Assembly: GCA_905215805.1 (NCBI GenBank)
Contig: CAJMRL010000025.1
Location: 1-34,035, forward strand
Reading direction: 5' to 3'
Source of the DNA: an uncultured bacterium
GTDB taxonomy: Bacteria > Bacillota > Clostridia > UBA1381
DNA: 34,035 nt
Shown here in pieces: positions 25,395 through 31,912 of the stretch; within the stretch, counting starts at the first letter, position 1, and the number at the start of each line of letters is the position of its first letter. A program made the translations under genes and the position numbers. The notes below the pieces were generated by a model. The model saw only the letters and a program-made list of their open reading frames with translations. It searched no databases and was not told the DNA's origin.

Positions 25395-25433
25395 GCACAA
25401 TATTGTGCTATAGTTACCTATATGAAACTATAG
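25395..25433. promoter_or_regulatory. two abutting palindromes between divergent genes (operators)
   Basis: GCACAATATTGTGC (25395-25408) is a perfect 14-bp palindrome. It abuts a 26-bp dyad whose 8-bp arms, CTATAGTT (25408-25415) and AACTATAG (25426-25433), are perfect. The first 24 bases of the second element (25406-25429) recur exactly at 29811-29834, upstream of hxlR. Position immediately behind the macrodomain -35 suggests a repressor or activator site. Confidence 0.7.
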
Positions 25434-25485
25434 GTTTGTCAATGATGTGTTTACAAACGTTATGGTATGATTTATACTTAATCTC

Positions 25486-25514
25486 TTGACAATAGGAAAG
25501 CTTTGTGATATAAT
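25486..25514 (+). promoter_or_regulatory. consensus promoter of the marR operon
   Basis: TTGACA (25486-25491), 17 bp, TATAAT (25509-25514), both perfect. A weaker candidate, TTTACA (25450-25455) with TATACT (25473-25478), lies just upstream. Confidence 0.9.
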
Positions 25515-25534
25515 ATAGTCAATAAATTGACTAT
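25515..25534 (+). promoter_or_regulatory. MarR operator
   Basis: ATAGTCAAT-AA-ATTGACTAT is a perfect 20-bp palindrome starting at the base after the -10 and covering the expected transcription start. A further half-site, TTTGACTA, follows at about 25541-25548. Size and place fit MarR autorepression. Confidence 0.85.
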
Positions 25535-25560
25535 AAATAATTTGACTAAGGCGGGAAGTC

Positions 25561-26013
25561 ATGAATAAAGAAGATAAGAAAAACGCATATCTGTATTGCA
25601 AATTCAGAGATGAACAATTTGCTCTATATGATGAATACGCAAAACGCCACGGTATGTTAATGAAAACGCTGCTGGTGGTAAATGTACTTTTTTATGCAAA
25701 AGACGGAATGACACAGACAGAGATATGCAAGAGAACTTTTCAATCCAAGCAGACTGTGAATTTAATCATCAAAAATCTGCTGTCCGACAACTATGTTACT
25801 GTTACCGAAGCGCCGGAAAACAAGCGGAACAAAATTGTCAAAATGACAGAAACAGGACGGGCGTACTGTGAAAAGGTTGTCTGCCATATTACATGGGCGG
25901 AGGATACGGCTATGTCCATGTTTACGCCGGAGGAACAAAAACAACTGATCAATCTATCAAGGACGTTTACAAAGAATCTTACTATGCTGGTAAATCAAGA
26001 AACGGAGGACTGA
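25561..26013 (+). CDS. MarR family transcriptional regulator
   Basis: The 150-aa winged-helix protein has GMTQTEICKRTFQSKQTVNLIIKNLLSDNYVTVTEAPENKRNKIVKMTETG, the MarR recognition helix, wing and following beta strand. It heads a + strand operon: nitroreductase 3 bases after its stop, then radical SAM, MFS and mutM. The perfect palindrome over the promoter start argues for autorepression. MarR proteins of this type respond to phenolic or oxidising ligands; the ligand here is unknown. Confidence 0.93.
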   Translation: MNKEDKKNAYLYCKFRDEQFALYDEYAKRHGMLMKTLLVVNVLFYAKDGMTQTEICKRTFQSKQTVNLIIKNLLSDNYVTVTEAPENKRNKIVKMTETGRAYCEKVVCHITWAEDTAMSMFTPEEQKQLINLSRTFTKNLTMLVNQETED

Positions 26014-26016
26014 ATT

Positions 26017-26643
26017 ATGGAGCTTTACGAAGCAATCAGCAAAAGGAAAACAACGAGGGAATTTTTGAATACAGAAGTCGATTTTGAGGCAATTAAAAGA
26101 ATTTTAGAAGCAGGAAACAAAGCCCCCACCTGGGATCATAACCGCAATTGGAAGTTTATAGTTTTAAGAACCGATGAAGAAAAAGAATATGCTTTTTCCG
26201 AAGCCAAAGCTGTTGCGGATAAATTCGATGCCAACAGGTATTTGAATATGCCCAGACCTTATCCGATTACATTGGGTCAAAAAATGTACGGTTACGCTAT
26301 GCCCAAACAATATACTATGCTGAAAGAAGCGCCGTATGTAATTATTCCTTTATTCAAATCAAAAGAATTAAACGGCGAGTATGTTTCAAAACTAAATCCA
26401 TTTGCTACGATTTGGTGTGTGATAGAAAACATCTTTTTAGCGGCAACGGCAGAAGGGCTATCCTGCTCAATGCGTATACCGCTGAATAAAGAACACGATA
26501 TCGTTAAGAAAAAATTGAAAGTACCGCTGACCTATATGATACCCGTATTTATCGGCATTGGTTACGCAAATCCGGAAGAACCGCAATTAGAGCAATATAA
26601 ACCCGATATAAACAAACAAATACGCTTTGGAAGATGGAAATGA
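26017..26643 (+). CDS. nitroreductase family flavoprotein
   Basis: The 208-aa FMN-dependent nitroreductase-like protein begins MELYEAISKRKTTREFLNTEVD, with the R-K-T-x-R-E-F motif that binds the FMN phosphate, and has the middle SKLNPFATIWCVIENIFLAATAEGLSCSMRIP and PVFIGIGYANPEEP. Family members reduce nitroaromatics, quinones or flavins with NAD(P)H. It lies 3 bases after marR and overlaps the next gene by 10 bases, so it is part of the MarR-controlled operon. Substrate not predictable. Confidence 0.9.
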   Translation: MELYEAISKRKTTREFLNTEVDFEAIKRILEAGNKAPTWDHNRNWKFIVLRTDEEKEYAFSEAKAVADKFDANRYLNMPRPYPITLGQKMYGYAMPKQYTMLKEAPYVIIPLFKSKELNGEYVSKLNPFATIWCVIENIFLAATAEGLSCSMRIPLNKEHDIVKKKLKVPLTYMIPVFIGIGYANPEEPQLEQYKPDINKQIRFGRWK

Positions 26644-27518
26644 TCATAAAAGAAATTGAGGTGAAAAGCGTTATAACAAAATCCAACCTGCCCGTATGTG
26701 AATACTCCGTTAACCCATATGTGGGCTGTACACATGGCTGCAGGTATTGCTATGCGTCCTTTATGAAGCGTTTTACAGGTCATGCGGAACCGTGGGGAAC
26801 CTTTTTAGATGTCAAGATATGGCCAAAAATTAAGAATCCTCAAAAATACGCAGGTAAGGAATTGTTTATCGGCTCTGTAACCGATCCATATCTCCCACAG
26901 GAGGAACGATACGGGCGCACACGCGCTTTGCTGGAACAGCTAAAAGGAAGCGGTGCAAAAATCAGTATTGCGACGAAAAGCGACTTGATACTGCGAGATT
27001 TAGATTTGATAAAAACTTTCCCGGAAGCACGTGTTTCATGGTCTGTAAACACGCTGGACGAAAGCTTCAAAAATGATATGGACAACGCCGTCAGTATCGA
27101 GCGGCGGCTTGCGGTTATGGAAACTTTTCACCGGGCCGGTGTCCGTACAACCTGTTTTGTTTCCCCCATATTTCCCGGTATTACCGATGTAAAGGCCATA
27201 ATCGACCGGGCAAAGGGGCAATGCAATTTGATTTGGCTGGAAAACCTCAATCTGCGGGGCAGCTATAAAGCGGTGATTATGGAATATATACAGGAAAAAT
27301 ATCCGGAGTTGTTACCTCTCTATCAAGAGATTTATCAGAAAGGAAACCGCAGTTATTGGGAACTAATGGACGCAGAGTTAAAAGCCTATGCCACGAAAAT
27401 AGGCCTGGACTATGTGACAAATGATGACAGTATGAAGCGGCCTTTTGACGCACCGCCCGTTGTTGTCAATTATTTTTATCATGAGCAGATAAAAAAGTCT
27501 GCGAAAAAAGGAGTATAA
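26634..27518 (+). CDS. SPL-family radical SAM protein
   Basis: The 294-aa protein has VNPYVGCTHGCRYCYASFMKRF near the N-terminus (C-x3-C-x2-C binding the 4Fe-4S cluster) and the SPL-type layout (GSVTDPYLPQEERYGRTRALLEQL, then a partial TIM barrel). The family is named after spore photoproduct lyase, but most members, including this SplB-like group, have unknown substrates and no DNA-repair evidence. It overlaps nitroreductase by 10 bases. Its company with mutM suggests, but does not show, a role in damage response. Confidence 0.88.
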   Translation: MEMIIKEIEVKSVITKSNLPVCEYSVNPYVGCTHGCRYCYASFMKRFTGHAEPWGTFLDVKIWPKIKNPQKYAGKELFIGSVTDPYLPQEERYGRTRALLEQLKGSGAKISIATKSDLILRDLDLIKTFPEARVSWSVNTLDESFKNDMDNAVSIERRLAVMETFHRAGVRTTCFVSPIFPGITDVKAIIDRAKGQCNLIWLENLNLRGSYKAVIMEYIQEKYPELLPLYQEIYQKGNRSYWELMDAELKAYATKIGLDYVTNDDSMKRPFDAPPVVVNYFYHEQIKKSAKKGV

Positions 27519-27522
27519 TATT

Positions 27523-28683
27523 ATGGGATCATTACTGTTGGCAGTTATTTATCTGGCTTTTGTAAGTCTTGGCTTACCCGACTCTCTGCTTGGTTCTGCA
27601 TGGCCTACTATGCAGGCGGAAATGGGTGTTCCTTCATCCTATGCGGGATATGTGTCCATGACGATTGCATTTATGACAATTATATCATCCCTGGTTAGTC
27701 CCTGGCTCATCCGGAGGTTTGAGACAAAATGGATTGTGAATGTCTCTATCGCGCTTACCGCGATAGGGTTAGTGGGATTTTCCTATTCAGACCAATATTG
27801 GATGCTATTCCTGTTTGCCCTGCCTTACGGCTTGGGAGCAGGTTCCATAGACTCAGCCCTGAATCACTATGTGGCGAACTATTACTCTTCGCGGGTGATG
27901 AACTTTCTGCATTGCTTCTATGGATTAGGTGCGGTTATCAGCCCCAATATTATGGCGCTGGCGCTCAAATATGCTCATTGGAACGAGGGCTACAGGTGGA
28001 CTGCTTTTATTCAGATTGGTATCCTGGTCGTATGTATCCTTTCTCTGCCGTTGTGGAAAGCAAACGTGCAAGCGGATGATAATGCCGAAGGTTCTGCTGG
28101 CATCGGGGATGCGTTGAAAGTTCCCGGTGTTGTACTCACGCTGATTGCATTTTTTTCATACTGCGCCGGGGAGGCTACCTGCTTTTTGTGGACGTCCAGC
28201 TATTTTGCCGGGACAAAGGAAGGAATAAGTCGGGAAATGATAGCATCTTTTGGGTCTTTGATATTCGGTGGGTTGATGCTGGGCAGGCTGATTGCAGGAT
28301 TTGTCTCCAATAAATTTGGCGATAAAAAAATGATTCGAATCGGCATTGCGGTAGAAGCGATAGGTATTCTATTGGTTCTAATTCCAAGCTCCGGGTATTA
28401 TATCGCTGTTATTGGTTTTCTGTTGATTGGCACAGGTATGGGACCCATTTATCCAGCTATTCAGCATATGGCGCCGAATAATTTCGGTAGGAGGTACAGC
28501 GCATCGGTTATCGGGCTGCAAATGGCCTCGGCTTATATTGGGAGTACCTTTATGCCCACTGTGTTCGGTCTCATCCAGCAAAATGCAGGGATCGGGATCA
28601 TGCCGGTGTATCTGATGGCTTTTGCCATACTAAACTTTGTTTTCCTGGAATTAGCGTACCGGGCAATTGCAAAAAATATATGA
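27523..28683 (+). CDS. MFS transporter
   Basis: The 386-aa protein is strongly hydrophobic with about 12 membrane segments. It starts LLAVIYLAFVSLGLPDSLLGSAWPTMQAEMG, a pattern seen in sugar/fucose-permease-like or drug-efflux MFS proteins. The loop-2/3 type motif SPWLIRRFETKW is present, and a second-half loop, GRLIAGFVSNKFGDKKMIRIG, mirrors it. SD AAAGGAG precedes ATG 27523 by 9 bases. GC in 28021-28140 is 63 of 120 bases, far above the 25% of 22681-22740, supporting transfer. In a MarR operon, efflux is the likely role (inference). Confidence 0.9.
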   Translation: MGSLLLAVIYLAFVSLGLPDSLLGSAWPTMQAEMGVPSSYAGYVSMTIAFMTIISSLVSPWLIRRFETKWIVNVSIALTAIGLVGFSYSDQYWMLFLFALPYGLGAGSIDSALNHYVANYYSSRVMNFLHCFYGLGAVISPNIMALALKYAHWNEGYRWTAFIQIGILVVCILSLPLWKANVQADDNAEGSAGIGDALKVPGVVLTLIAFFSYCAGEATCFLWTSSYFAGTKEGISREMIASFGSLIFGGLMLGRLIAGFVSNKFGDKKMIRIGIAVEAIGILLVLIPSSGYYIAVIGFLLIGTGMGPIYPAIQHMAPNNFGRRYSASVIGLQMASAYIGSTFMPTVFGLIQQNAGIGIMPVYLMAFAILNFVFLELAYRAIAKNI

Positions 28684-28704
28684 TTTAGGAAAGAAGGAAT
28701 TACA

Positions 28705-29535
28705 ATGCCGGAATTGCCGGAAGTGGAAACGATCAAGCGTGTCATTGAACCGCAAATAAAAGGGCTTGTGATTGAACAGATTACCGTCAGCCGTCCTGAA
28801 GTGGTTGCGTACCCCGCCGCCGATGAATTTTGCCGCCGACTTAAAGGGCAGACCTTTGAAAGTATGAAGCGCCGGGGAAAATTCCTGATTTTCCGGTTGG
28901 AAAGCGGCGAGCGGATTATCATTCATTTGCGAATGACCGGCTGCCTGCTGTTGGCACCGGCAGACTATCCGGAAGAAAAGCATACACATATTGTTTTCCT
29001 GCTGAATAACGGCAAGGGACTGCGCTTTTCAGACACACGCCGTTTTGGACGTTTTTGGTTGCTTCAAAAGGGTGAAGCAGATATATACAGCGGAATTGAG
29101 AAGTTAGGCAAGGATCCGCTTGCCCCGGGCTTTAATGCGGAATATCTGTCTGCCAGATTGGGGAAACGGAAGAAATCAATCAAAGAATGTTTGCTGGAAC
29201 AAGGTGTGATTGCCGGGATTGGCAATATCTATTCTGACGAGATTTTATTTGCAGCAAGAATTTATCCTGCGCGTCCGGCAAACAGTCTGACCGGAGATGA
29301 ATGGAAACGCCTTGCCTCAGTTATTCCGGAACGGCTATCGTTCTTTGTCGAAAAAAATGAAATGACACCGGAGGAATATTTTGAAACAAAGGGGCAGGAT
29401 TACCGCAACACACCGTTTTTGCAGGTTTACGGGCACGAGGAAGAGCCTTGCCCGGTTTGCGGTGAGTTTCTTCGCCGAATAGTAATCGGTGGAAGAAGCA
29501 GTATATTTTGCCCGCATTGTCAAAAATACAGATAA
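28705..29535 (+). CDS. mutM: DNA-formamidopyrimidine glycosylase (Fpg/MutM)
   Basis: The 276-aa base-excision-repair enzyme removes oxidised purines such as 8-oxoguanine. It begins MPELPEVETI (catalytic Pro2, Glu3), has the conserved Lys in MKRRGKFLIF, IAGIGNIYSDEILFAA in the helix-two-turn-helix, and a C-terminal zinc finger with C249, C252, C269 and C272. It is the last gene of the MarR-controlled operon, 21 bases after the MFS gene. Its placement under a MarR regulator is unusual, since mutM usually sits beside polA or coaE. Confidence 0.96.
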   Translation: MPELPEVETIKRVIEPQIKGLVIEQITVSRPEVVAYPAADEFCRRLKGQTFESMKRRGKFLIFRLESGERIIIHLRMTGCLLLAPADYPEEKHTHIVFLLNNGKGLRFSDTRRFGRFWLLQKGEADIYSGIEKLGKDPLAPGFNAEYLSARLGKRKKSIKECLLEQGVIAGIGNIYSDEILFAARIYPARPANSLTGDEWKRLASVIPERLSFFVEKNEMTPEEYFETKGQDYRNTPFLQVYGHEEEPCPVCGEFLRRIVIGGRSSIFCPHCQKYR

Positions 29536-29553
29536 ACGGATAAGGAGATCATC

Positions 29554-29718
29554 ATGGAAAATACCATTTACGCACTTTTTCAAAAAGTCGTTTCTGAATC
29601 CAAACAGAAAATGGCTATAATTTAAAATAACAGAACTATGACTTTTGGAGAATTATCCGATTTGGTGGATATTATTGCAGCGACCTTCCCGGAGAAAATA
29701 AGCAGCATTGGTACATAA
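29554..29718 (+). pseudogene. truncated adenylation-domain (AMP-binding) gene
   Basis: SD AAGGAG and ATG 29554 open a frame MENTIYALFQKVVSESKQ...MAII, then TAA at 29623. Reading on in the same frame gives NNRTMTFGELSDLVDIIAAT and stops again at 29716. Together this is the N-terminus of an amino-acid adenylation or AMP-ligase domain (LF..v......ai....tmTf.eLs..vd), about 55 residues of a normally 500-residue domain. A single base change (G to T at 29623, GAA to TAA) would explain the first stop. From 29719 to 29810 I recognise nothing. Confidence 0.55.
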
Positions 29719-29810
29719 ACGGAAAGTCGGATATGATGAAGTTTCCTGCCGATTCAAGACGACACGAGTCCTCACATAAGAAAAAGGATTGATATATTAT
29801 GGAATATAAA

Positions 29811-29864
29811 TGCTATAGTTACCTATATGAAACTCTTGACAAACAACAAAAAATATTCTATAAT
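29811..29864 (+). promoter_or_regulatory. hxlR promoter with shared 24-bp operator element
   Basis: The stretch 29811-29834 is identical to 25406-25429, so it carries the left arm CTATAGTT and the start (AACT) of the right arm. It runs straight into TTGACA (29836-29841), 17 bp, TATAAT (29859-29864). The element therefore touches the -35 and is a good candidate for HxlR autoregulation. Confidence 0.75.
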
Positions 29865-29950
29865 ATATCGAAAGAGAAATATAGTTATTAATTTCAGATA
29901 AGTTTCAAGAAATATATTAAAAAGAGCAAAAAATGAAAGGACGATGAGCT

Positions 29951-30271
29951 ATGAAAAAAGAATTGCCAGCTTGTCCGGTAGAAACAACATTAATGTTAAT
30001 TTCTGATCGCTGGAAGGTGCTTATAATTCGAGATCTTCTTGAAGGTACAAAACGTTTTGGAGAATTAAAAAGATCTGTAGGCAATATATCTCAAAAGGTG
30101 CTGACGGCTAATCTTCGTTCTATGGAAGGCGATGGCTTATTAACACGTAAGGTTTTTCCGGAAGTCCCGCCACGCGTGGAATATACATTGACAGAAACGG
30201 GATATAGTTTAAAACCTATTATTGATGCTATGTTTGAATGGGGCACAAGATATAAAGCACAAAATCATTGA
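29951..30271 (+). CDS. HxlR family transcriptional regulator
   Basis: The 106-aa winged-helix protein has ACPVETTLMLISDRWKVLIIRDLLEGTKRFGELKRSVGNISQKVLTANLRSMEGDGLLTRKVFPEVPPRVEYTLTETG, the complete HxlR fold including the conserved N-terminal Cys (C8), which in several family members senses electrophiles or oxidation. GAAAGG lies about 11 bases before ATG. No target gene follows it in the same direction; the 24-bp element at its promoter is repeated at 25406-25429, so the macrodomain-sirtuin pair or marR operon may be targets (inference). Confidence 0.92.
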   Translation: MKKELPACPVETTLMLISDRWKVLIIRDLLEGTKRFGELKRSVGNISQKVLTANLRSMEGDGLLTRKVFPEVPPRVEYTLTETGYSLKPIIDAMFEWGTRYKAQNH

Positions 30272-30280
30272 TCATATTGT

Positions 30281-30303
30281 AATATAAAAAATTATATTTT
30301 TCC
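30281..30303 (+). terminator. weak AT-only terminator after hxlR
   Basis: AATATAA (30281-30287) pairs with TTATATT (30292-30298), followed by a short T tract. The stem is entirely A/T, so it is weak. The remaining gap to the next promoter (30304-30429) is AT-rich without recognised features. Confidence 0.4.
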
Positions 30304-30429
30304 TTTTTTTGCAGATTAAATATTCTTGTTTTGTTTTCTAAAATAAAGTCTATTTGATACTATTTTACCGTTGATTTTAGGTTGGGAAGTAGATTTTAGA
30401 AAAAAAACAAAAAAAATATAAAAAAAGTA

Positions 30430-30458
30430 TTGACAAATTGATATTCTTGTGCTATAAT
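30430..30458 (+). promoter_or_regulatory. consensus promoter of the tRNA-Ser pair
   Basis: TTGACA (30430-30435), 17 bp, TATAAT (30453-30458), both perfect. The first tRNA starts 51 bases later. Confidence 0.9.
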
Positions 30459-30509
30459 AGTTTTTGTCAGTGAGCGTTAGAGCAAACAGATTAATAAAAG
30501 TTATATAAT

Positions 30510-30598
30510 GGAGAGATGTCTGAGTGGTTGAAAGAGCCGGTCTTGAAAACCGGTGACGGTTTCGCCGTCCGCGGGTTCGAATCCCGCTCTCTCCTCCA
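30510..30598 (+). tRNA. tRNA-Ser (anticodon TGA)
   Basis: Class II tRNA with a long variable arm (GACGGTTTCGCCGTC). The acceptor is GGAGAGA (30510-30516) with TCTCTCC (30588-30594). The anticodon loop CTTGAAA gives TGA, reading UCA. CCA is encoded (30596-30598). The discriminator at 30595 is T, whereas the usual base in bacterial tRNA-Ser is G. Confidence 0.94.
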
Positions 30599-30676
30599 TT
30601 TTTTTCTTTAATATTTGTACTATATACAAATTATATCAAAATTGAGATGGCGTTTGATATTTATTGTATGTTATGT

Positions 30677-30767
30677 GGAGAAGTACTCAAGAGGCCGAAG
30701 AGGCGCCCCTGCTAAGGGTGTAGGTCGGGTAACCGGCGCGAGGGTTCAAATCCCTCCTTCTCCGCCA
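30677..30767 (+). tRNA. tRNA-Ser (anticodon GCT)
   Basis: Class II tRNA. The acceptor is GGAGAAG (30677-30683) with CTTCTCC (30757-30763), discriminator G, and encoded CCA (30765-30767). The anticodon stem CGCCC/GGGTG holds loop CTGCTAA, anticodon GCT reading AGC/AGU. The long variable arm is centred on TCGGGTAACCGG. It lies 78 bases after the first tRNA-Ser, with which it is probably co-transcribed. Confidence 0.94.
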
Positions 30768-30795
30768 TTCATAACCTCGCGTGACGAGTATGTTT

Positions 30796-30823
30796 AAAAA
30801 GATAGGTTTTTCCTATCTTTTTT
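30796..30823 (+). terminator. intrinsic terminator after the tRNA-Ser pair
   Basis: AAAAAGATAGG pairs with CCTATCTTTTT around loop TTTTT and is followed by further Ts. Confidence 0.88.
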
Positions 30824-30923
30824 ATTTTCTACACTTTTTCCTCACTAATAATTATATGATATTTTTAAGGTTCCAACTATATTATTGAACCTAAGAATCG
30901 GACAACTGCATACAAATATTCTG

Positions 30924-31006
30924 GACGTCGATAGTACAAGTCGGCGTCTTTTTTTGTATATGAAATATGGCGGCAGCAAGGCATTAACTTGCGCCGCCTG
31001 TTTGTT
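30924..31006 (+). other. two further terminator-like hairpins before the recombinase
   Basis: First, GACGTCGAT (30924-30932) pairs with GTCGGCGTC (30940-30948, two or three G-T pairs) and is followed by T7. Second, GGCGGC-A-GCAAG (30969-30980) pairs with CTTGCGCCGCC (30988-30998, one bulged A) and is followed by TGTTTGTTTT. A separate small repeat, AGGTTC/GAACCT, lies at 30869-30893. The second hairpin overlaps the recombinase -35, so it may be an operator instead. Confidence 0.55.
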
Positions 31007-31017
31007 TTCTGTATAAT
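30989..31017 (+). promoter_or_regulatory. putative promoter of the serine recombinase
   Basis: TTGCGC (30989-30994), 17 bp, TATAAT (31012-31017). The -10 is perfect and the -35 matches four of six positions. The -35 lies in the right arm of a GC-rich inverted repeat. Confidence 0.6.
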
Positions 31018-31037
31018 AAAGCAGACAGCAAAAGGAG

Positions 31038-31640
31038 ATGATGAAAATTTTGATAGGATATGCCCGTGTTTCATCAACTAATCAAAATGAGGATAGACAG
31101 GTCATTGATCTGATCGAGTATGGAGTGTCTCAGAAAAATATATATGTTGATAAACAGAGCGGGAAGGATTTCAACAGGCCGGAGTACATGAAGATGGTCA
31201 AGCGGCTTAGAAAAAACGATGTGCTTATAATTAAGAGCATAGATAGGCTGGGCAGGAACTATAAAGAGATTCAAGAGGAGTGGAAGCATATTACGCATAG
31301 AAAGGGAGCTGATATTATCGTCTTGGATATGCCTCTGCTTGATACGACTAAAAGCAAGGACCTGCTTGGAACATTTATTGCAGATCTGGTTTTACAGCTG
31401 CTGTCATTTGTTGCCGAGAACGAAAGGATAAATATACGCCAAAGGCAAGCAGAAGGTATAGCCGCCGCAAAGAAACGCGGTGTAAGATTCGGCAGACCTC
31501 CTATTCCGGTACCGGACAATTTTGAGCAGAATTATCGATTATGGAAGGACAAAAAAATAACAGCTCAACAAGGAGCCGATAACTGCAAGCTGCCATTATG
31601 GGCGTTTTATAAATTCGGGCGTAATATGAGGCAGGAGTAA
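31038..31640 (+). CDS. small serine recombinase (resolvase/invertase family)
   Basis: The 200-aa protein is of the size of Hin/Gin/Pin invertases and Tn3-type resolvases. The N-terminal catalytic domain has GYARVSSTNQNEDRQ with nucleophile S12 and KSIDRLGRN with the active-site Arg; the E-helix segment LLSFVAENERINIRQRQAEGI follows. After RGVRFGRPP comes a short C-terminal HTH (AQQGADNCKLPLWAFYKFG). ATG 31038 touches the SD (AAAGGAG); ATG 31041 or TTG 31050 may be the true start. Inverted repeats begin one base after its stop codon, which makes an invertase role attractive. Confidence 0.92.
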   Translation: MMKILIGYARVSSTNQNEDRQVIDLIEYGVSQKNIYVDKQSGKDFNRPEYMKMVKRLRKNDVLIIKSIDRLGRNYKEIQEEWKHITHRKGADIIVLDMPLLDTTKSKDLLGTFIADLVLQLLSFVAENERINIRQRQAEGIAAAKKRGVRFGRPPIPVPDNFEQNYRLWKDKKITAQQGADNCKLPLWAFYKFGRNMRQE

Positions 31641-31668
31641 TTTTTATTAAATGTATAGGTTTAATGAA
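31641..31668 (+). repeat. left inverted repeat of the candidate invertible segment
   Basis: It contains TATAGGTTTA (31654-31663), the perfect complement of 31775-31784. Extending outwards to 28 bases, 22 positions match the right copy. The 20 bases at 31646-31665 form an imperfect dyad (ATTAAA..TATA..TTTAAT), like a serine-recombinase crossover site. Confidence 0.6.
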
Positions 31669-31699
31669 CCGCAATTCTTTGTACAATTTTTCCAATATC

Positions 31700-31728
31700 A
31701 TTCTAACATAACACTCATCTTTTGTCAA
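31700..31728 (-). promoter_or_regulatory. near-consensus promoter inside the candidate invertible segment, pointing left
   Basis: On the - strand TTGACA (31728-31723), 17 bp, TAGAAT (31705-31700). As drawn it fires towards the 3' end of the recombinase gene, where no - strand gene exists. Flipping the segment about its centre (31719) would place -35 at 31710-31715 and -10 at 31733-31738 on the + strand, reading into the GTPase gene. Confidence 0.72.
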
Positions 31729-31769
31729 TACATTTCTAATTTAGACAGCATTTTTTCATCAAATAATAT

Positions 31770-31797
31770 TTTACTAAACCTATAGATATCAAAAAAA
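31770..31797 (+). repeat. right inverted repeat of the candidate invertible segment
   Basis: It contains TAAACCTATA (31775-31784), the perfect complement of 31654-31663. With flanks, 22 of 28 positions match the left copy in inverted orientation. The segment between the 10-bp cores is 111 bp. Confidence 0.6.
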
Positions 31798-31813
31798 TAT
31801 TTATTTCATCTCA

Positions 31814-31830
31814 TGGACATAATGTGTCCA
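31814..31830 (+). promoter_or_regulatory. short palindrome in the GTPase leader
   Basis: TGGACA and TGTCCA are separated by TAATG. It lies outside the invertible segment, 83 bp before the GTPase start, and could be an operator or leader hairpin. Confidence 0.45.
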
Positions 31831-31912
31831 CGAGGTATGGTATTATTTTATTATGATAAGTTATTTATATGGTTGACAATGGCATGACGCAAACATATAA
31901 GGAGGAATATCT

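Noticed and set aside
30510..31640. Integration of a prophage or ICE at the tRNA-Ser genes
   Set aside because: The recombinase is of the small resolvase/invertase class, not an integrase, and no duplicated tRNA 3' end was found in the window.
31873..31901. TTGACA-17-TATAAG as a promoter for the dynamin-like gene
   Set aside because: The -10 runs into the Shine-Dalgarno sequence (31900-31906). Transcripts would start after it and lack a ribosome binding site, so it is unlikely to drive this gene.
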